DNA of 64,000 nucleotides, taken from positions 160,022 through 224,021 of the forward strand of contig JAVKIE010000004.1 of the NCBI GenBank assembly GCA_031459615.1, in the 5' to 3' direction. The first letter of the stretch is position 1. Each line of letters begins with the position of its first letter. The notes under the pieces were generated by a model. It did no database searches, had not been told where the DNA came from, and saw only the letters and a program-made list of their open reading frames with translations. The position numbers and the translations under genes are program-made. Positions 7,666 through 15,845 of the stretch are shown here, one piece after another. The stretch is from Calidihabitans tengchongensis. GTDB lineage: Bacteria; Sysuimicrobiota; Sysuimicrobiia; Sysuimicrobiales; Kaftiobacteriaceae.

Positions 7666-9270
7666 GTGCTCGGGGTCCGGATTGCGTGCTTCGGCAAGAT
7701 GAGGACGGCGTGCCCGGCTCTTGAGTCCCACACCGCGGACCGCTCGCCGGGTGAGCACGGGGCCGCCCTGGTGGCCGTGCTGGTCATCATCGTCCTGCTG
7801 ACGGTGCTGGGCGCGGCCATGGTCAGCCTGGCCCTGACCGAGGTGACCATCGCCTTCGCCCAGGCCGACGCCGCCGCCGCCCAGGCGCTCGCCGACGCCG
7901 GCGCGGCGCGGGCCGCCTACGAACTCAGCGTCGACCCGGCGTGGCCGGGCGGGACCGGCTCCCTGGGCGGAGGGCAGTACCAGGTGACCGTCGCCGGCGG
8001 CGGGACCGTCGCGGTGATCGATGCCGTGGGCACCCAGGGCGGGGGACGCCGCCGGGTGGCCACCGCCGTCGTGGTCCTGCCGCCGTTCCTGGCGTACGCG
8101 GTCCTGGCCAACACCACCGCCACCCTGGGCGGTCCCGCGCCGGGGCTGGTCGTCCGCAACGGTCTGCCGTCGGCTGACGCCGGCGCAGCCCACGCCAGCA
8201 ACCGCCTGGGAGCGGCCACGGCGCTGACCGTGAGCACCGCCACGGCCACCGTGGCGGGGGGCCTGACGGCCCAGGGGACCATCGCCGGGGTCAGCTGCGC
8301 CACCTGGCCGTGGCGGTGCAGCGAGACCTTCGGGGTGCTGCCGTTTCCGCGCCTGGACGTCGACGGCGCGGGGGCCGGCAGCCTGCAAAGCCGCGCCCGC
8401 GCCGCCGTGGATCCTGTGGACGGCCTGAACCTGTACTTCCGGGGAGGGGACCGGACCAGCCGGTGCCGCAGCGGCGGGGCGTGGAACTTCGGCGCCAACG
8501 AGACCCAGCGGTGCTGGGACAAGTACGTGAACGACCGCGGGGGCGTGCTGGGCGCGGGGATGGCCGGCGCGGTGTTCTACGTGGAGTTCAACCCCAACGA
8601 GAACACCAGCTACCGCCAGCCCATCGGCGGACCTCCAGGCCCCCGCACCGTGGACTGCATCGGATGGGAGTCGGCCACCGAGACCCTGTGCCTGCGCGCG
8701 CGGCCGGCCCAGGCCCGGGGATCGTGCGCGCCTCCGGCCCTGCCGTGCGGGAACATCGAGTACCCCCAGAGCGCCCTCCGGCAGGTCACCGGCACCATCG
8801 TGGTCTTCCGCCGGGGGGCCGGGACCACGGTGGTGGGAGATGCGGTCCTGGAAAACCCTGCCCTGCGCACGACGGACTACCTCCACGCGTCCTGGGGCCC
8901 CGACCCCGCCCTGCTCGCCGCGGGACGGCTGCTGCTGGCGTCGTCGGGCGCGGCCGCATCCGCGCGCACCGTGATCCTGCGCGGCGTGGTCTACACCCTG
9001 GCCGGCCAGGACAACCCCGACGCGGCCGGCCAGCTGCAGGGATCGGCCTCCTCCGGCATCGCGATCCAGCACGGCGCCGATCAGGTCGCGGTGGTCATCC
9101 TGGGGGTGCTGATGTCCAACGGGTCCATCACCGTCCAGGACACCGCCGCCAACGGGGGCACGGTGGCGGTCGAGTTCGACCCGGCCGCCCTGGACGCTCT
9201 GCCGGGCCCGTTCGCCTCCGCCACACCCGCCCGCGTCGTCATTCCCCTGTCGTGGTCCAGCGGGGATTGA
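7666..9270 (+). CDS. PilX/GspK-like pilus accessory protein
   Basis: A 534-residue protein with one N-terminal hydrophobic helix preceded by GEHGAALVAVLVIIVLLTVL, the pattern of PilX/GspK-type proteins that lack the strict GFxxxE site. The segment AQADAAAAQALADAGAARAAYELS after the membrane helix is the usual PilX_N feature. The large exported part is rich in Gly, Ala and Thr, with several cysteines near residues 207, 213, 266 and 285. The GTG at 7666 gives an unusually long leader of about 35 residues, and the ATG at 7699 is an alternative start. It closes the pilin cluster before pilM. Confidence 0.75.
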   Translation: MLGVRIACFGKMRTACPALESHTADRSPGEHGAALVAVLVIIVLLTVLGAAMVSLALTEVTIAFAQADAAAAQALADAGAARAAYELSVDPAWPGGTGSLGGGQYQVTVAGGGTVAVIDAVGTQGGGRRRVATAVVVLPPFLAYAVLANTTATLGGPAPGLVVRNGLPSADAGAAHASNRLGAATALTVSTATATVAGGLTAQGTIAGVSCATWPWRCSETFGVLPFPRLDVDGAGAGSLQSRARAAVDPVDGLNLYFRGGDRTSRCRSGGAWNFGANETQRCWDKYVNDRGGVLGAGMAGAVFYVEFNPNENTSYRQPIGGPPGPRTVDCIGWESATETLCLRARPAQARGSCAPPALPCGNIEYPQSALRQVTGTIVVFRRGAGTTVVGDAVLENPALRTTDYLHASWGPDPALLAAGRLLLASSGAAASARTVILRGVVYTLAGQDNPDAAGQLQGSASSGIAIQHGADQVAVVILGVLMSNGSITVQDTAANGGTVAVEFDPAALDALPGPFASATPARVVIPLSWSSGD

Positions 9271-9325
9271 CCTGCGCGGCGCCGGGGGAACTGCCGGCGG
9301 CCGGCGCGAATACAGGGCGGGGTGC

Positions 9326-10408
9326 GTGAACGCGGTCATGCCGGCGCTTGCGGACGTTCTGCAGATCGGCGCGGTGGCGGCGGGCGTGGACGTCGGCCGG
9401 GCCGCCATCAAGATCGCCGAGATCCGGCGGACCGCGCGCGGGGTGGAACTCCACCGCGCGGCAGTGGCGCCCACCCCGCCGGGAGCCGTGGCGGGGGGCG
9501 TGATCCTGGACCCTGCCGCCGTCGGATCCGCCGTGGACGCCCTGCGGCGGCGCACGGGGATCCGCTCGCGCCGCGCCGTGGTGGCGGTGACCGGCCAGAA
9601 CGTCCTGGCCCGGGTCCTGCGCCTGCCACCCATTCCCGAGGAGGAAGTACGGCAGGCCATCCGCTGGGAGGCCGAGCGCCACCTGCCGATCCCCGTGGAC
9701 GAGGCCGTCACCGACGTCCAGGCGGTGGGCGAGGTCACCGAGGACGGCCAGCGCCGCCTGGAGGTGCTGCTGGCCGCCGCGCCCGAGTCGGTCGTCCTCG
9801 CCCACGTCCAGGCGGTGGAGCGCGCCCGCATGACGGTGGAGGCGGTGGAGGTGGGCGCGCTGGCCATGGTGCGCGGGCTGGGCCACACCGACACCCGGGG
9901 CACGCGGGCCCTGGTCAACCTGGGCGCGTCGACCACCGACGTGGCCGTGGTCCGCGACGGCGTGCCCCAGTTCACCCGTACGATCCCGGCCGGGCTGGAG
10001 ACGGCGGCCGCAGCCGTGGGCCGCCTGGCCGGTGTGGACGCCGCCGCCGCGCAGCAGGTTCTGGCGCGCTACGGGCTGGGGTGGGACGAAAGCCTCCCCG
10101 AGCTGCCGCCGGGCACATACGCCACCGAGGTCACCGCGGCCCTGGAGGAGGTGGTGACCCAGCTGCGGCGCACCCTGGACTTCGTCCGCGCCCAGTTCGC
10201 CGGGGTCACGGTGTCCGAGATCGTCCTGTGCGGCGGGGGCGCCCGGCTGCGCCACATGGACCGCCACCTGACCGCCGAACTGGACCTGCCGGTCACCGTC
10301 GGCGTCCCCCCGGTCCGGGCGCGCGCCGGCCGGCGGGGAGAACAGCACGACGCCATCTCCCCCCAGCTGGCCGTGGCGGTCGGGCTGGCGCTGCGGACGG
10401 TGGGGTGA
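9326..10408 (+). CDS. pilM: Type IV pilus assembly protein PilM
   Basis: A 360-residue actin-like ATPase (PilM/FtsA fold) that forms a cytoplasmic ring and binds the N-terminal tail of PilN. It shows phosphate-binding motifs VAAGVDVGRAAIKIAEI near the start and ALVNLGASTTDVAVVRDG in the middle, the adenosine-motif region EIVLCGGGARL, and the conserved stretch IPEEEVRQAIRWEAERHLPI. The GTG start follows GGCGGGG. pilN and pilO follow, as in most type IV pilus operons; no pilP or pilQ follows, so the secretin must be elsewhere or absent. Confidence 0.93.
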   Translation: MNAVMPALADVLQIGAVAAGVDVGRAAIKIAEIRRTARGVELHRAAVAPTPPGAVAGGVILDPAAVGSAVDALRRRTGIRSRRAVVAVTGQNVLARVLRLPPIPEEEVRQAIRWEAERHLPIPVDEAVTDVQAVGEVTEDGQRRLEVLLAAAPESVVLAHVQAVERARMTVEAVEVGALAMVRGLGHTDTRGTRALVNLGASTTDVAVVRDGVPQFTRTIPAGLETAAAAVGRLAGVDAAAAQQVLARYGLGWDESLPELPPGTYATEVTAALEEVVTQLRRTLDFVRAQFAGVTVSEIVLCGGGARLRHMDRHLTAELDLPVTVGVPPVRARAGRRGEQHDAISPQLAVAVGLALRTVG

Positions 10409-10477
10409 CAGGCCTGCCGATGGAGGGCGCGCGGCGGGGTCGCCACATGTCGCGGGCGGGCGCCAGGGTGTCTTGAG

Positions 10478-11026
10478 GTGCGCATCGTCCTGAACCTGCT
10501 TCCGCCTTCGGTGGTCCAGCGCCGGCGCCGGGCCGCGCGCCGGCGGGTGCTGATCGGCCTGCCGCTGATCGGCGCCGCGGCGGCCGCCGGGGCGTGGGCG
10601 GTGATCCAGGTGTCGCTGCACCAGGCCCGGGCGGCGGTGGAGGACGTCGGCCGGCAGCTGCAGGTCGTCCAGCCCATTGCGGTGGAGGTCCTGCGCCTGC
10701 AGGCGGAGATCGCCGACCTCGAGGAGCGCCGCCGCGCGCTGGCGGCCCTGGCCGGCCAGCAGGTTCCCCGTACTCCCGTGCTCGACGAGATCAGCCGGAC
10801 CATCCCGCACGACGCCTGGTTGCAGTCCCTGACCATCGACGGGCAGACGGTGTCCCTGGGGGGCCAGTCGCTCACGCTGCGGTCGGTGGCGGAGTTCGCC
10901 TCCTCCCTGGAGGCCTCGCCGGTGTTCTCCGGAGTGCGGGTGGCGAGCCTCCAGCAGGTCTCCACCGCCCCGCGCCCCGTCGTCCAGTTCCGCATCGACG
11001 CCCGGCTGGAGGGCCGCGCCCCGTGA
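10478..11026 (+). CDS. pilN: Type IV pilus assembly protein PilN
   Basis: A 182-residue bitopic protein. The extreme N-terminus MRIVLNLLPP is the conserved INLLP-like tail that docks into PilM; a basic stretch and a membrane helix (about 23-45) follow, then a periplasmic coiled coil (QLQVVQPIAVEVLRLQAEIA) and a small ferredoxin-like domain. It overlaps pilO by GTGA, which fits the stoichiometric PilN-PilO heterodimer. The 69 bases before it hold no gene. Confidence 0.9.
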   Translation: MRIVLNLLPPSVVQRRRRAARRRVLIGLPLIGAAAAAGAWAVIQVSLHQARAAVEDVGRQLQVVQPIAVEVLRLQAEIADLEERRRALAALAGQQVPRTPVLDEISRTIPHDAWLQSLTIDGQTVSLGGQSLTLRSVAEFASSLEASPVFSGVRVASLQQVSTAPRPVVQFRIDARLEGRAP

Positions 11027-11571
11027 GCCCCCTGCGGCCACGGGAACGGACGCTGCTGGGCGCGGGCGCGGCGGTGCTGGCCGGGGTGCTCCTGGGTGGC
11101 CTGCTGTACCTGCCCGCCCTGCTGGACCTGACCGCCGCCCGGCGGGAGGTCGTACGGAAGAGCGCGGAGCTGCGCCGCGCGACCGCCCTGGCACAGCAGC
11201 GCCCGGAGGTGGAGAGTCGGTACGCCGCCGAACGGCGGGCCGCCGAGCAGCTGCTCACCCGCATCCCGCGCGAGCCCGACCTGCCCGACCTGATCGTGCG
11301 CCTGGACGGGGCGCTGAGCGGAAGCGGTGTCGAGCTGATGGAGGTCACGTTTCCCCCCGAGACGTCTTCCCCGGCCTCCCCGGCCGAACCCGCCCCGGTG
11401 AGCGCCCTGCCGGTGCAGATCCGGGTGCGGGGACGCTATCCCCAGGTGCGCGCCCTGGTGGAGGCCATCGAGCGGTCCCCGCGCCTGCTGGTCATCGACC
11501 GCGTGATGGTGACCGGGGCCGAGGCAGGCGTCGTCGCCGAACTGCAGATGCGCGCACTGTACAGGCGGTGA
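11023..11571 (+). CDS. pilO: Type IV pilus assembly protein PilO
   Basis: A 182-residue bitopic protein partner of PilN: membrane helix at about residues 10-32, a coiled coil (VVRKSAELRRATALAQQRPEV), then a C-terminal domain with LPVQIRVRGRYPQVRALVEAIE, the usual PilO beta-alpha-beta pattern. The start is the GTG overlapping the pilN stop codon. This locus has PilMNO but no PilP, as in several Terrabacteria that lack a standard outer-membrane secretin complex next door. Confidence 0.88.
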   Translation: MSPLRPRERTLLGAGAAVLAGVLLGGLLYLPALLDLTAARREVVRKSAELRRATALAQQRPEVESRYAAERRAAEQLLTRIPREPDLPDLIVRLDGALSGSGVELMEVTFPPETSSPASPAEPAPVSALPVQIRVRGRYPQVRALVEAIERSPRLLVIDRVMVTGAEAGVVAELQMRALYRR

Positions 11572-11648
11572 GACTGTCGGGAGGGGGGACCGGGGAACAG
11601 GGAAGAAGGGGGCGCGGGAATGCGGGGAGCGAACGTGGGAGACGAGGA

Positions 11649-12662
11649 GTGAGCCGGTGGGTGCGGGTGGGTCTGCTGGCGCTGGGGGCAGCGCTCCTGG
11701 CCGCCTTCCTGGCGTCGGTGGATTACCCCGCCGCCCGCGCGGCCCTGGAGGGGGTGGATCCGGCACGGGCCGCCGTGGCCCTCGTCCTGCTGGCGGCCAA
11801 CGTCGCCGTCAAGGCCGTCCGCTGGCGCCTGATGGCCGCGCGTCTGACCGGCCGCCGGCTGCCCCTGCCGGCCGCCGCCGCCGCGGTCCTGGCCGGCGTC
11901 GCGTCGGCCAGCGTGAGCCCCGCCCGCGGGCTGGACCTGGCCAAGCCTTTGCTGTTGCACGGCAGCCACGGGGTTCCCATGGCCTCCACGACCGCGGCGG
12001 TGGTGGTGGAGCGGCTGCTGGATGGCGCCGCCCTGGCGGTCGTCTTCGGCCTCTCCCTGGCGGTGGCGCCCCCGGGAGGCCGGCCGGACGTCATCCCGGT
12101 CCTGGCGGCCATCGCCGCGCTGGCGGCGGCGGCGGGCGGGCTGCTGTGGCGTCCCCGGTTCCTGATCGAACCGGCCCAGGCGCTGGCCCGGCGGCTGCCG
12201 GCACCGCGGCGGGAGGAGGTCGCGGCGTCGCTGGACCGCTTCGCCCGCGGCCTGGACGACTGGCGGCGCAGCGGCCTGATGGCGCCGCTGCTGGCGCTGT
12301 CGGTGGTCGCGGCGGGCCTGGAGGTGGCGCGCCTGCACAGCGTGCTGGCGGCCGTCCACCGCCCGGCCGGGCCGACCCAGGTCGCCCTGGCATTCAGCGC
12401 GGCCAACCTGGTGGCAGCGCTGAGTTTCATCCCGGGAGGCCTGGGGGTGACCGAACTGTCCCTGGCCCACCTGCTCCAGAGGCTGAGCCCGGGGCCCGAC
12501 GCCTCGGCCGCCGTCCTGCTGGACCGGACGCTGTCGTACTACCTGGTGGTGGCCGCCGGAGCCGTCGTCCTGCTCCTGGCCGCGCGCCGCGCGCCGCCGG
12601 CAGGTGAGGACACCCGGAGCCGCCGAATGCCGTACGGGACGTCCCGGAGCGTGATCCGGTGA
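11649..12662 (+). CDS. UPF0104 / lysylphosphatidylglycerol synthase-type membrane protein
   Basis: About 337 residues with around eight hydrophobic helices. It belongs to the YbhN/MprF transmembrane-domain family; markers are KAVRWRLMAARLTG, SVSPARGLDLAKPLLLHG, and FIPGGLGVTELSLAHLL. Members include the flippase part of MprF and glycolipid-related proteins, but no synthase domain is present here, so the substrate is unknown. A GTG at 11568 overlapping pilO would add 27 low-complexity residues from purine-rich, repeat-like DNA; the GTG at 11649 after GGGAGACGAGGA is preferred. The gene overlaps the next by GTGA. Confidence 0.8.
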   Translation: MSRWVRVGLLALGAALLAAFLASVDYPAARAALEGVDPARAAVALVLLAANVAVKAVRWRLMAARLTGRRLPLPAAAAAVLAGVASASVSPARGLDLAKPLLLHGSHGVPMASTTAAVVVERLLDGAALAVVFGLSLAVAPPGGRPDVIPVLAAIAALAAAAGGLLWRPRFLIEPAQALARRLPAPRREEVAASLDRFARGLDDWRRSGLMAPLLALSVVAAGLEVARLHSVLAAVHRPAGPTQVALAFSAANLVAALSFIPGGLGVTELSLAHLLQRLSPGPDASAAVLLDRTLSYYLVVAAGAVVLLLAARRAPPAGEDTRSRRMPYGTSRSVIR

Positions 12663-13708
12663 TCACCGAAAGCCCCGAAGCCCGGCGCGAACGACAGGCC
12701 TGTCCGGTGTGCCGGTGCCCGCAGCGGCGCATGATCGAGCGGATGCGCCAGATCAGCCGGGTGCCCTACCGGGACATCCTGGCGACCCTGGACCCGGCGG
12801 CCGGGATTTCGCTGCGCTCTCTCATCCGCCATTTCACCCGGGGCCACACCGAGTTCGCGCCCGCCGAGGACCTGCCGCTGCCGTCCTGGCTGCTGGAGGA
12901 TGAGACCGAGCTGGACCGGTACATGCGGGAGGCGGGGTTCTGCCGTACCATCGAGGATCTCTGCCCCCACGTGCCGCCGGGTGTCATCTCCACCTGCGAG
13001 CGGATCGGACACGCCGAGTGCGCCCGCTTCCGGCTCTACACCTTCCGGGAGCGCCTGCTGGATGCCGAGGGCCGGGCCGGCCCGCCATCACCCGAGGCCA
13101 GCCGCCCGACCGAAGCCGTGTCCCTCACCGAGCCCCTGACGGTCCATCAGGCCGTGGAAGTGGAGAGCCTCGCCGGCACCCAGGGCGGCGTCTTCGCCAG
13201 CACCGTGCTGGCCATCGAACCCGACGCGATCCGCATCGCCCTCCCCACGCGGCTGACGGAAACCCTCAGCCTCACCCCGGGAGACCGGCTGGCCGTCCAC
13301 TATCAGGGGCGGATTTCCAAGTACGCCTTCGAGACCACCGTGCGGGCGGTCCGGGGGCGGGAGGTGGACCTGGCCGCGCCCGCCTCGGTGGGCATCGCCT
13401 CCCGCCGCAGTCCCCGGGTGCGGCTGCGGGACTCGGCGGTGCGCGTGATCCGGGTGGAGCAGGGCGGCCGGGAAGTGGCCGGAGTGGCCCTGGACGCCAG
13501 CCTCCAGGGGGTGCGGGTGCAGGCGGCAGCCGACCTGGTGCTGTGGGAGCGGGTGAGGGTCATCGTGTCTCTCCCCGATGGCCCCCTCGCCGCCGACGGA
13601 GAGGTCGTCCGGGTGGAACCCTCCGGGGCGGACCAGCGGGCATACGGAATTTACTTCATCGGCCTGGGGGCCGACAGCCTGGCCCGGCTGCGGCGGCTGG
13701 GAGGCTGA
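12659..13708 (+). CDS. PilZ-domain protein with N-terminal CxxC region and YcgR-like domain
   Basis: A 349-residue predicted cyclic-di-GMP receptor. The N-terminal ~150 residues carry CPVCRC and further cysteines (FCRTIEDLC, STCER, AECARF) and could bind zinc; I do not recognise this part. About 160-250 resembles the YcgR N-terminal domain (LTPGDRLAVHYQGR and following). The C-terminal PilZ domain has the RRSPRVRLR binding motif and DASLQG in place of D/NxSxxG. PilZ proteins often control pilus extension or motility, which suits its place directly after the pilus genes. It starts with a GTG overlapping the previous stop. Confidence 0.82.
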   Translation: MITESPEARRERQACPVCRCPQRRMIERMRQISRVPYRDILATLDPAAGISLRSLIRHFTRGHTEFAPAEDLPLPSWLLEDETELDRYMREAGFCRTIEDLCPHVPPGVISTCERIGHAECARFRLYTFRERLLDAEGRAGPPSPEASRPTEAVSLTEPLTVHQAVEVESLAGTQGGVFASTVLAIEPDAIRIALPTRLTETLSLTPGDRLAVHYQGRISKYAFETTVRAVRGREVDLAAPASVGIASRRSPRVRLRDSAVRVIRVEQGGREVAGVALDASLQGVRVQAAADLVLWERVRVIVSLPDGPLAADGEVVRVEPSGADQRAYGIYFIGLGADSLARLRRLGG

Positions 13709-13715
13709 GAGGGAC

Positions 13716-14195
13716 ATGCGTCTGCAGCCCCTGGTGGCGGTTCTGGCGTTGATCGGCCTGTTCAGCGTGTCGGTGCTGGCCGGCTATCTGGCCGGAACGG
13801 CCTTCCTGACCCCGCCTGCCCCTGCGCCGGCGCGGGGGACTCCTCCGTCCGCCGCACCACCGGCCGCCCCGTCTCCTCCCAGCCCGGAGGTCGGCCCGCC
13901 GGCCCCTCCCCAGGCCACTCCCCGCCCGGCCCCCGCCGCCCCGCCGCCTCCCCCCGCTCCGGCCTCCCCGCCGGCCGGCGGAGCCCTGTACCGCGTCCAG
14001 GTGGGAGCGTTCCTGTCGCGGGCCAACGCCGATGCGCGCGCCGAGGCACTGCGGCAGCTGGGATTCGAGGCGTACGTCACGGCCTCCGGCGGGCTGTACC
14101 GGGTCCAGGTGGGGGCGTTTGCCCGGCGGGAAAACGCCGAGCGGCTGGCCGAGCAGCTGCGCGCGGCCGGGTACGAGGTGCTCATCGTCCGCTGA
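13716..14195 (+). CDS. SPOR-domain membrane protein
   Basis: A 159-residue protein: one N-terminal membrane helix (about 5-28), a linker of about 60 residues made almost entirely of Pro, Ala and Ser, and a C-terminal SPOR domain with two related halves, LYRVQVGAFLSRANADARAE and LYRVQVGAFARRENAERLAE. SPOR domains bind glycan strands lacking stem peptides at division septa. The linker would span the cell-wall space. The ATG is 7 bases after the previous stop. Confidence 0.85.
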   Translation: MRLQPLVAVLALIGLFSVSVLAGYLAGTAFLTPPAPAPARGTPPSAAPPAAPSPPSPEVGPPAPPQATPRPAPAAPPPPPAPASPPAGGALYRVQVGAFLSRANADARAEALRQLGFEAYVTASGGLYRVQVGAFARRENAERLAEQLRAAGYEVLIVR

Positions 14196-14250
14196 GCGCG
14201 AGGGCGCGGACGCGGCCGCGCGAACAGCGGAATCCCCCGGGGGGTCCACA

Positions 14251-14275
14251 GGCAGGCGGACGGAATGCGCCTGCC
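14251..14275 (+). terminator. Possible terminator hairpin after the SPOR gene
   Basis: Perfect 8-bp stem GGCAGGCG/CGCCTGCC around a 9-base loop, 55 bases after the end of the last gene of the pilus-linked operon. There is no U tract, so it would be at best a structured 3' end or a factor-dependent site. Confidence 0.35.
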
Positions 14276-14381
14276 CGTCCCCGCGTCCCGGGACTTCGGT
14301 GCCCGCATCGTCCGCCCCAGGCGGGTGATCCTCTGGCGCGCCGCGAAAGAACCAGCGACGACGTACCCGGGGGAGGAGCCC

Positions 14382-15155
14382 ATGCCGTACCAGCACATCG
14401 AGGTATCCACAGACGGCCCGGTGGCCACGGTGGCCCTCAATCGCCCGCAGGTGCTCAACGCCCTCAACCAGGCCACCATGGACGAACTGGTGGACGCCCT
14501 GGAGGCGCTGGACAGGGACGAGGCCATCCGGTGCATCGTGCTCACCGGGCGCGGGCGGGCGTTCGCCGCCGGAGCCGACATCACGGAGTTTGCCGGGGCC
14601 ACCGCCGTCGGGATGCTGGCGGGCTACCGGTTCCAGCAGTGGGAGCGCATCGCCCGGCTGCGCACGCCGCTGATCGCGGCGGTGCACGGGTACGCCCTGG
14701 GGGGCGGCTGCGAGCTGGCCATGCTGTGCGACATGATCGTGGCGGCCGAGGACGCGCAGTTCGGCCAGCCCGAGATCTCCCTGGGCCTGATGCCCGGGGC
14801 GGGGGGGACCCAGCGGCTCACCCGCGCCGTCGGGAAGGCCCGCGCCATGGAACTCATCCTCACCGGCCGGAGATTTTCGGCCCGACAGGCGGAAGCCTGG
14901 GGGCTGGTGACCCGCGTGGTGCCGCCGGAGGCGGTCCTGGACGAGGCCCTCCGGCTGGCCCGCGAGATCGCCGCGCGCCCCCCGGTGGCGGTCCGGCTGG
15001 CCAAGCAGGCGGTGCTGCGGGCCTTCGACACGCACCTGGAGGCGGGGCTGGACTACGAGCGCCAGTGCTTCTACCTGCTGTTCGCCACCGACGACGCGGC
15101 CGAGGGCGTCCGGGCGTTCCTGGAAAAACGACCCCCTCGCTTCACCGGCAGGTAG
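14382..15155 (+). CDS. Enoyl-CoA hydratase/isomerase family protein
   Basis: A 257-residue crotonase-fold enzyme that likely hydrates enoyl-CoA in fatty-acid or other acyl-CoA breakdown. The oxyanion-hole segments are RAFAAGADITEF and HGYALGGGCELAMLCD; the two catalytic glutamates fit the E in GGGCELA and the E in FGQPEISLGLMPGAGGTQRL, both as in true hydratases. The ATG start follows GGGGGAGG. No other beta-oxidation genes are nearby, so the substrate is not defined; isomerase or dehydratase activity is possible. Confidence 0.92.
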   Translation: MPYQHIEVSTDGPVATVALNRPQVLNALNQATMDELVDALEALDRDEAIRCIVLTGRGRAFAAGADITEFAGATAVGMLAGYRFQQWERIARLRTPLIAAVHGYALGGGCELAMLCDMIVAAEDAQFGQPEISLGLMPGAGGTQRLTRAVGKARAMELILTGRRFSARQAEAWGLVTRVVPPEAVLDEALRLAREIAARPPVAVRLAKQAVLRAFDTHLEAGLDYERQCFYLLFATDDAAEGVRAFLEKRPPRFTGR

Positions 15156-15165
15156 GCGCGGGCGG

Positions 15166-15726
15166 TTACCGCCGCGGCAGAGGGGCAGCTGGCCGCGGAG
15201 GGCGCCACCGCTCTGACGACGACGCCAGGGACGCCTGCACCAGCGGAGGTCCCTCTCGCGTCGCGCGGGTGGCGGGCCCGGCATCCACGGCCACGGTCCG
15301 CGCGCGGGAGAAGTCGGCCCGCACCGGGACCAGCGTCACCGGATCGGGGGCTGGCACGAACGCGGCCACCGGTTGCGGCGGGCCTCCGTCCGTCAACCAC
15401 ACGCGGTAGACCCGCCCCGCGCCGGGCTCTCCCAGCCGGACCACCACCAGGACCCCCCGCCGGCGCGCCGGATCGTACACCAACCTTACACGGGCTCCCC
15501 GCCGGCCCTGCAGGCTCACCACGCGGGCCGACCGGCTGGCCAGCACCGCCAGGGCCTCTGCGGACGGCCCCAGGCTGTCCTGGAGGGCCGCGCTGCGCCT
15601 GTACGCCGCCGCGGTCTGCGCCGCGACGATCATAAGACCCGCGGCGAAGACCATCACGGCGCTCAGGGCCCACCTCGATGGCCCGGTGCGCCGCAGTCCC
15701 CCGGGGCTTGCGCGTGTCGTGGGCAC
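15166..15726 (-). CDS. RskA-like anti-sigma factor domain protein, orphan
   Basis: A 186-residue protein with one membrane helix (about residues 18-40) and an extracytoplasmic domain resembling the RskA/anti-sigma-K C-terminal domain: RVYRVWLTDGGPPQPVAAFVP, then a Val/Ala-rich beta segment ending near RTVAVDAGPA. The cytoplasmic part is only about 17 residues, too short for a zinc-finger anti-sigma domain, and no ECF sigma gene is adjacent. It may therefore be a truncated or repurposed sensor. It converges on the enoyl-CoA hydratase with a 10-base gap and is divergent from the RecA-like cassette. Confidence 0.6.
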   Translation of the reverse strand: MPTTRASPGGLRRTGPSRWALSAVMVFAAGLMIVAAQTAAAYRRSAALQDSLGPSAEALAVLASRSARVVSLQGRRGARVRLVYDPARRRGVLVVVRLGEPGAGRVYRVWLTDGGPPQPVAAFVPAPDPVTLVPVRADFSRARTVAVDAGPATRATREGPPLVQASLASSSERWRPPRPAAPLPRR

Positions 15727-15786
15727 GATGGGATCAGGGCGTCGCGGTGTGCGTGCGACTCCCCTCCTGAGATGTACCCCCGGTAG

Positions 15787-15817
15787 TTGACTGTTCGACC
15801 TCGAACAGTGGTAAAGT
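15787..15817 (+). promoter_or_regulatory. Probable promoter of the RecA-like/PolB cassette
   Basis: TTGACT at 15787-15792 and TAAAGT at 15812-15817 form a recognisable -35/-10 pair with a 19-base spacer. The spacer and -35 overlap the palindrome at 15791-15808, and the predicted transcript start lies just before or within the SOS-like box at 15828-15841. This layout would let a repressor block polymerase. Confidence 0.6.
15791..15808. promoter_or_regulatory. Perfect 18-bp palindrome over the -35 region
   Basis: CTGTTCGACCTCGAACAG is an uninterrupted inverted repeat with two 8-base arms around CC. It contains GTTC and GAAC half-sites in the order opposite to the Gram-positive SOS box, and CTGT/ACAG ends spaced by 10, not the 8 of the E. 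coli LexA site. It is a likely operator, but the binding protein is uncertain. Confidence 0.55.
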
Positions 15818-15827
15818 CTGCTATGGG

Positions 15828-15841
15828 CGAACGTTTGTTCG
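15828..15841. promoter_or_regulatory. LexA/DinR-type SOS box
   Basis: CGAACGTTTGTTCG matches the Gram-positive LexA core GAAC-N4-GTTC with outer C/G pairs. It ends 4 bases before the ATG of the RecA-like gene, a position where LexA would block transcription. lexA itself is not in the window. Confidence 0.65.
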
Positions 15842-15845
15842 CATT

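Noticed and set aside
11568..11648. 27-residue N-terminal extension of the membrane protein gene
   Set aside because: The extension is low-complexity Gly/Arg from purine-rich repeat-like DNA; the later GTG has a better ribosome site and precedes the first helix directly.
15791..15808. E. coli-type LexA site
   Set aside because: CTGT and ACAG are separated by 10 bases rather than 8, so it does not fit that consensus.
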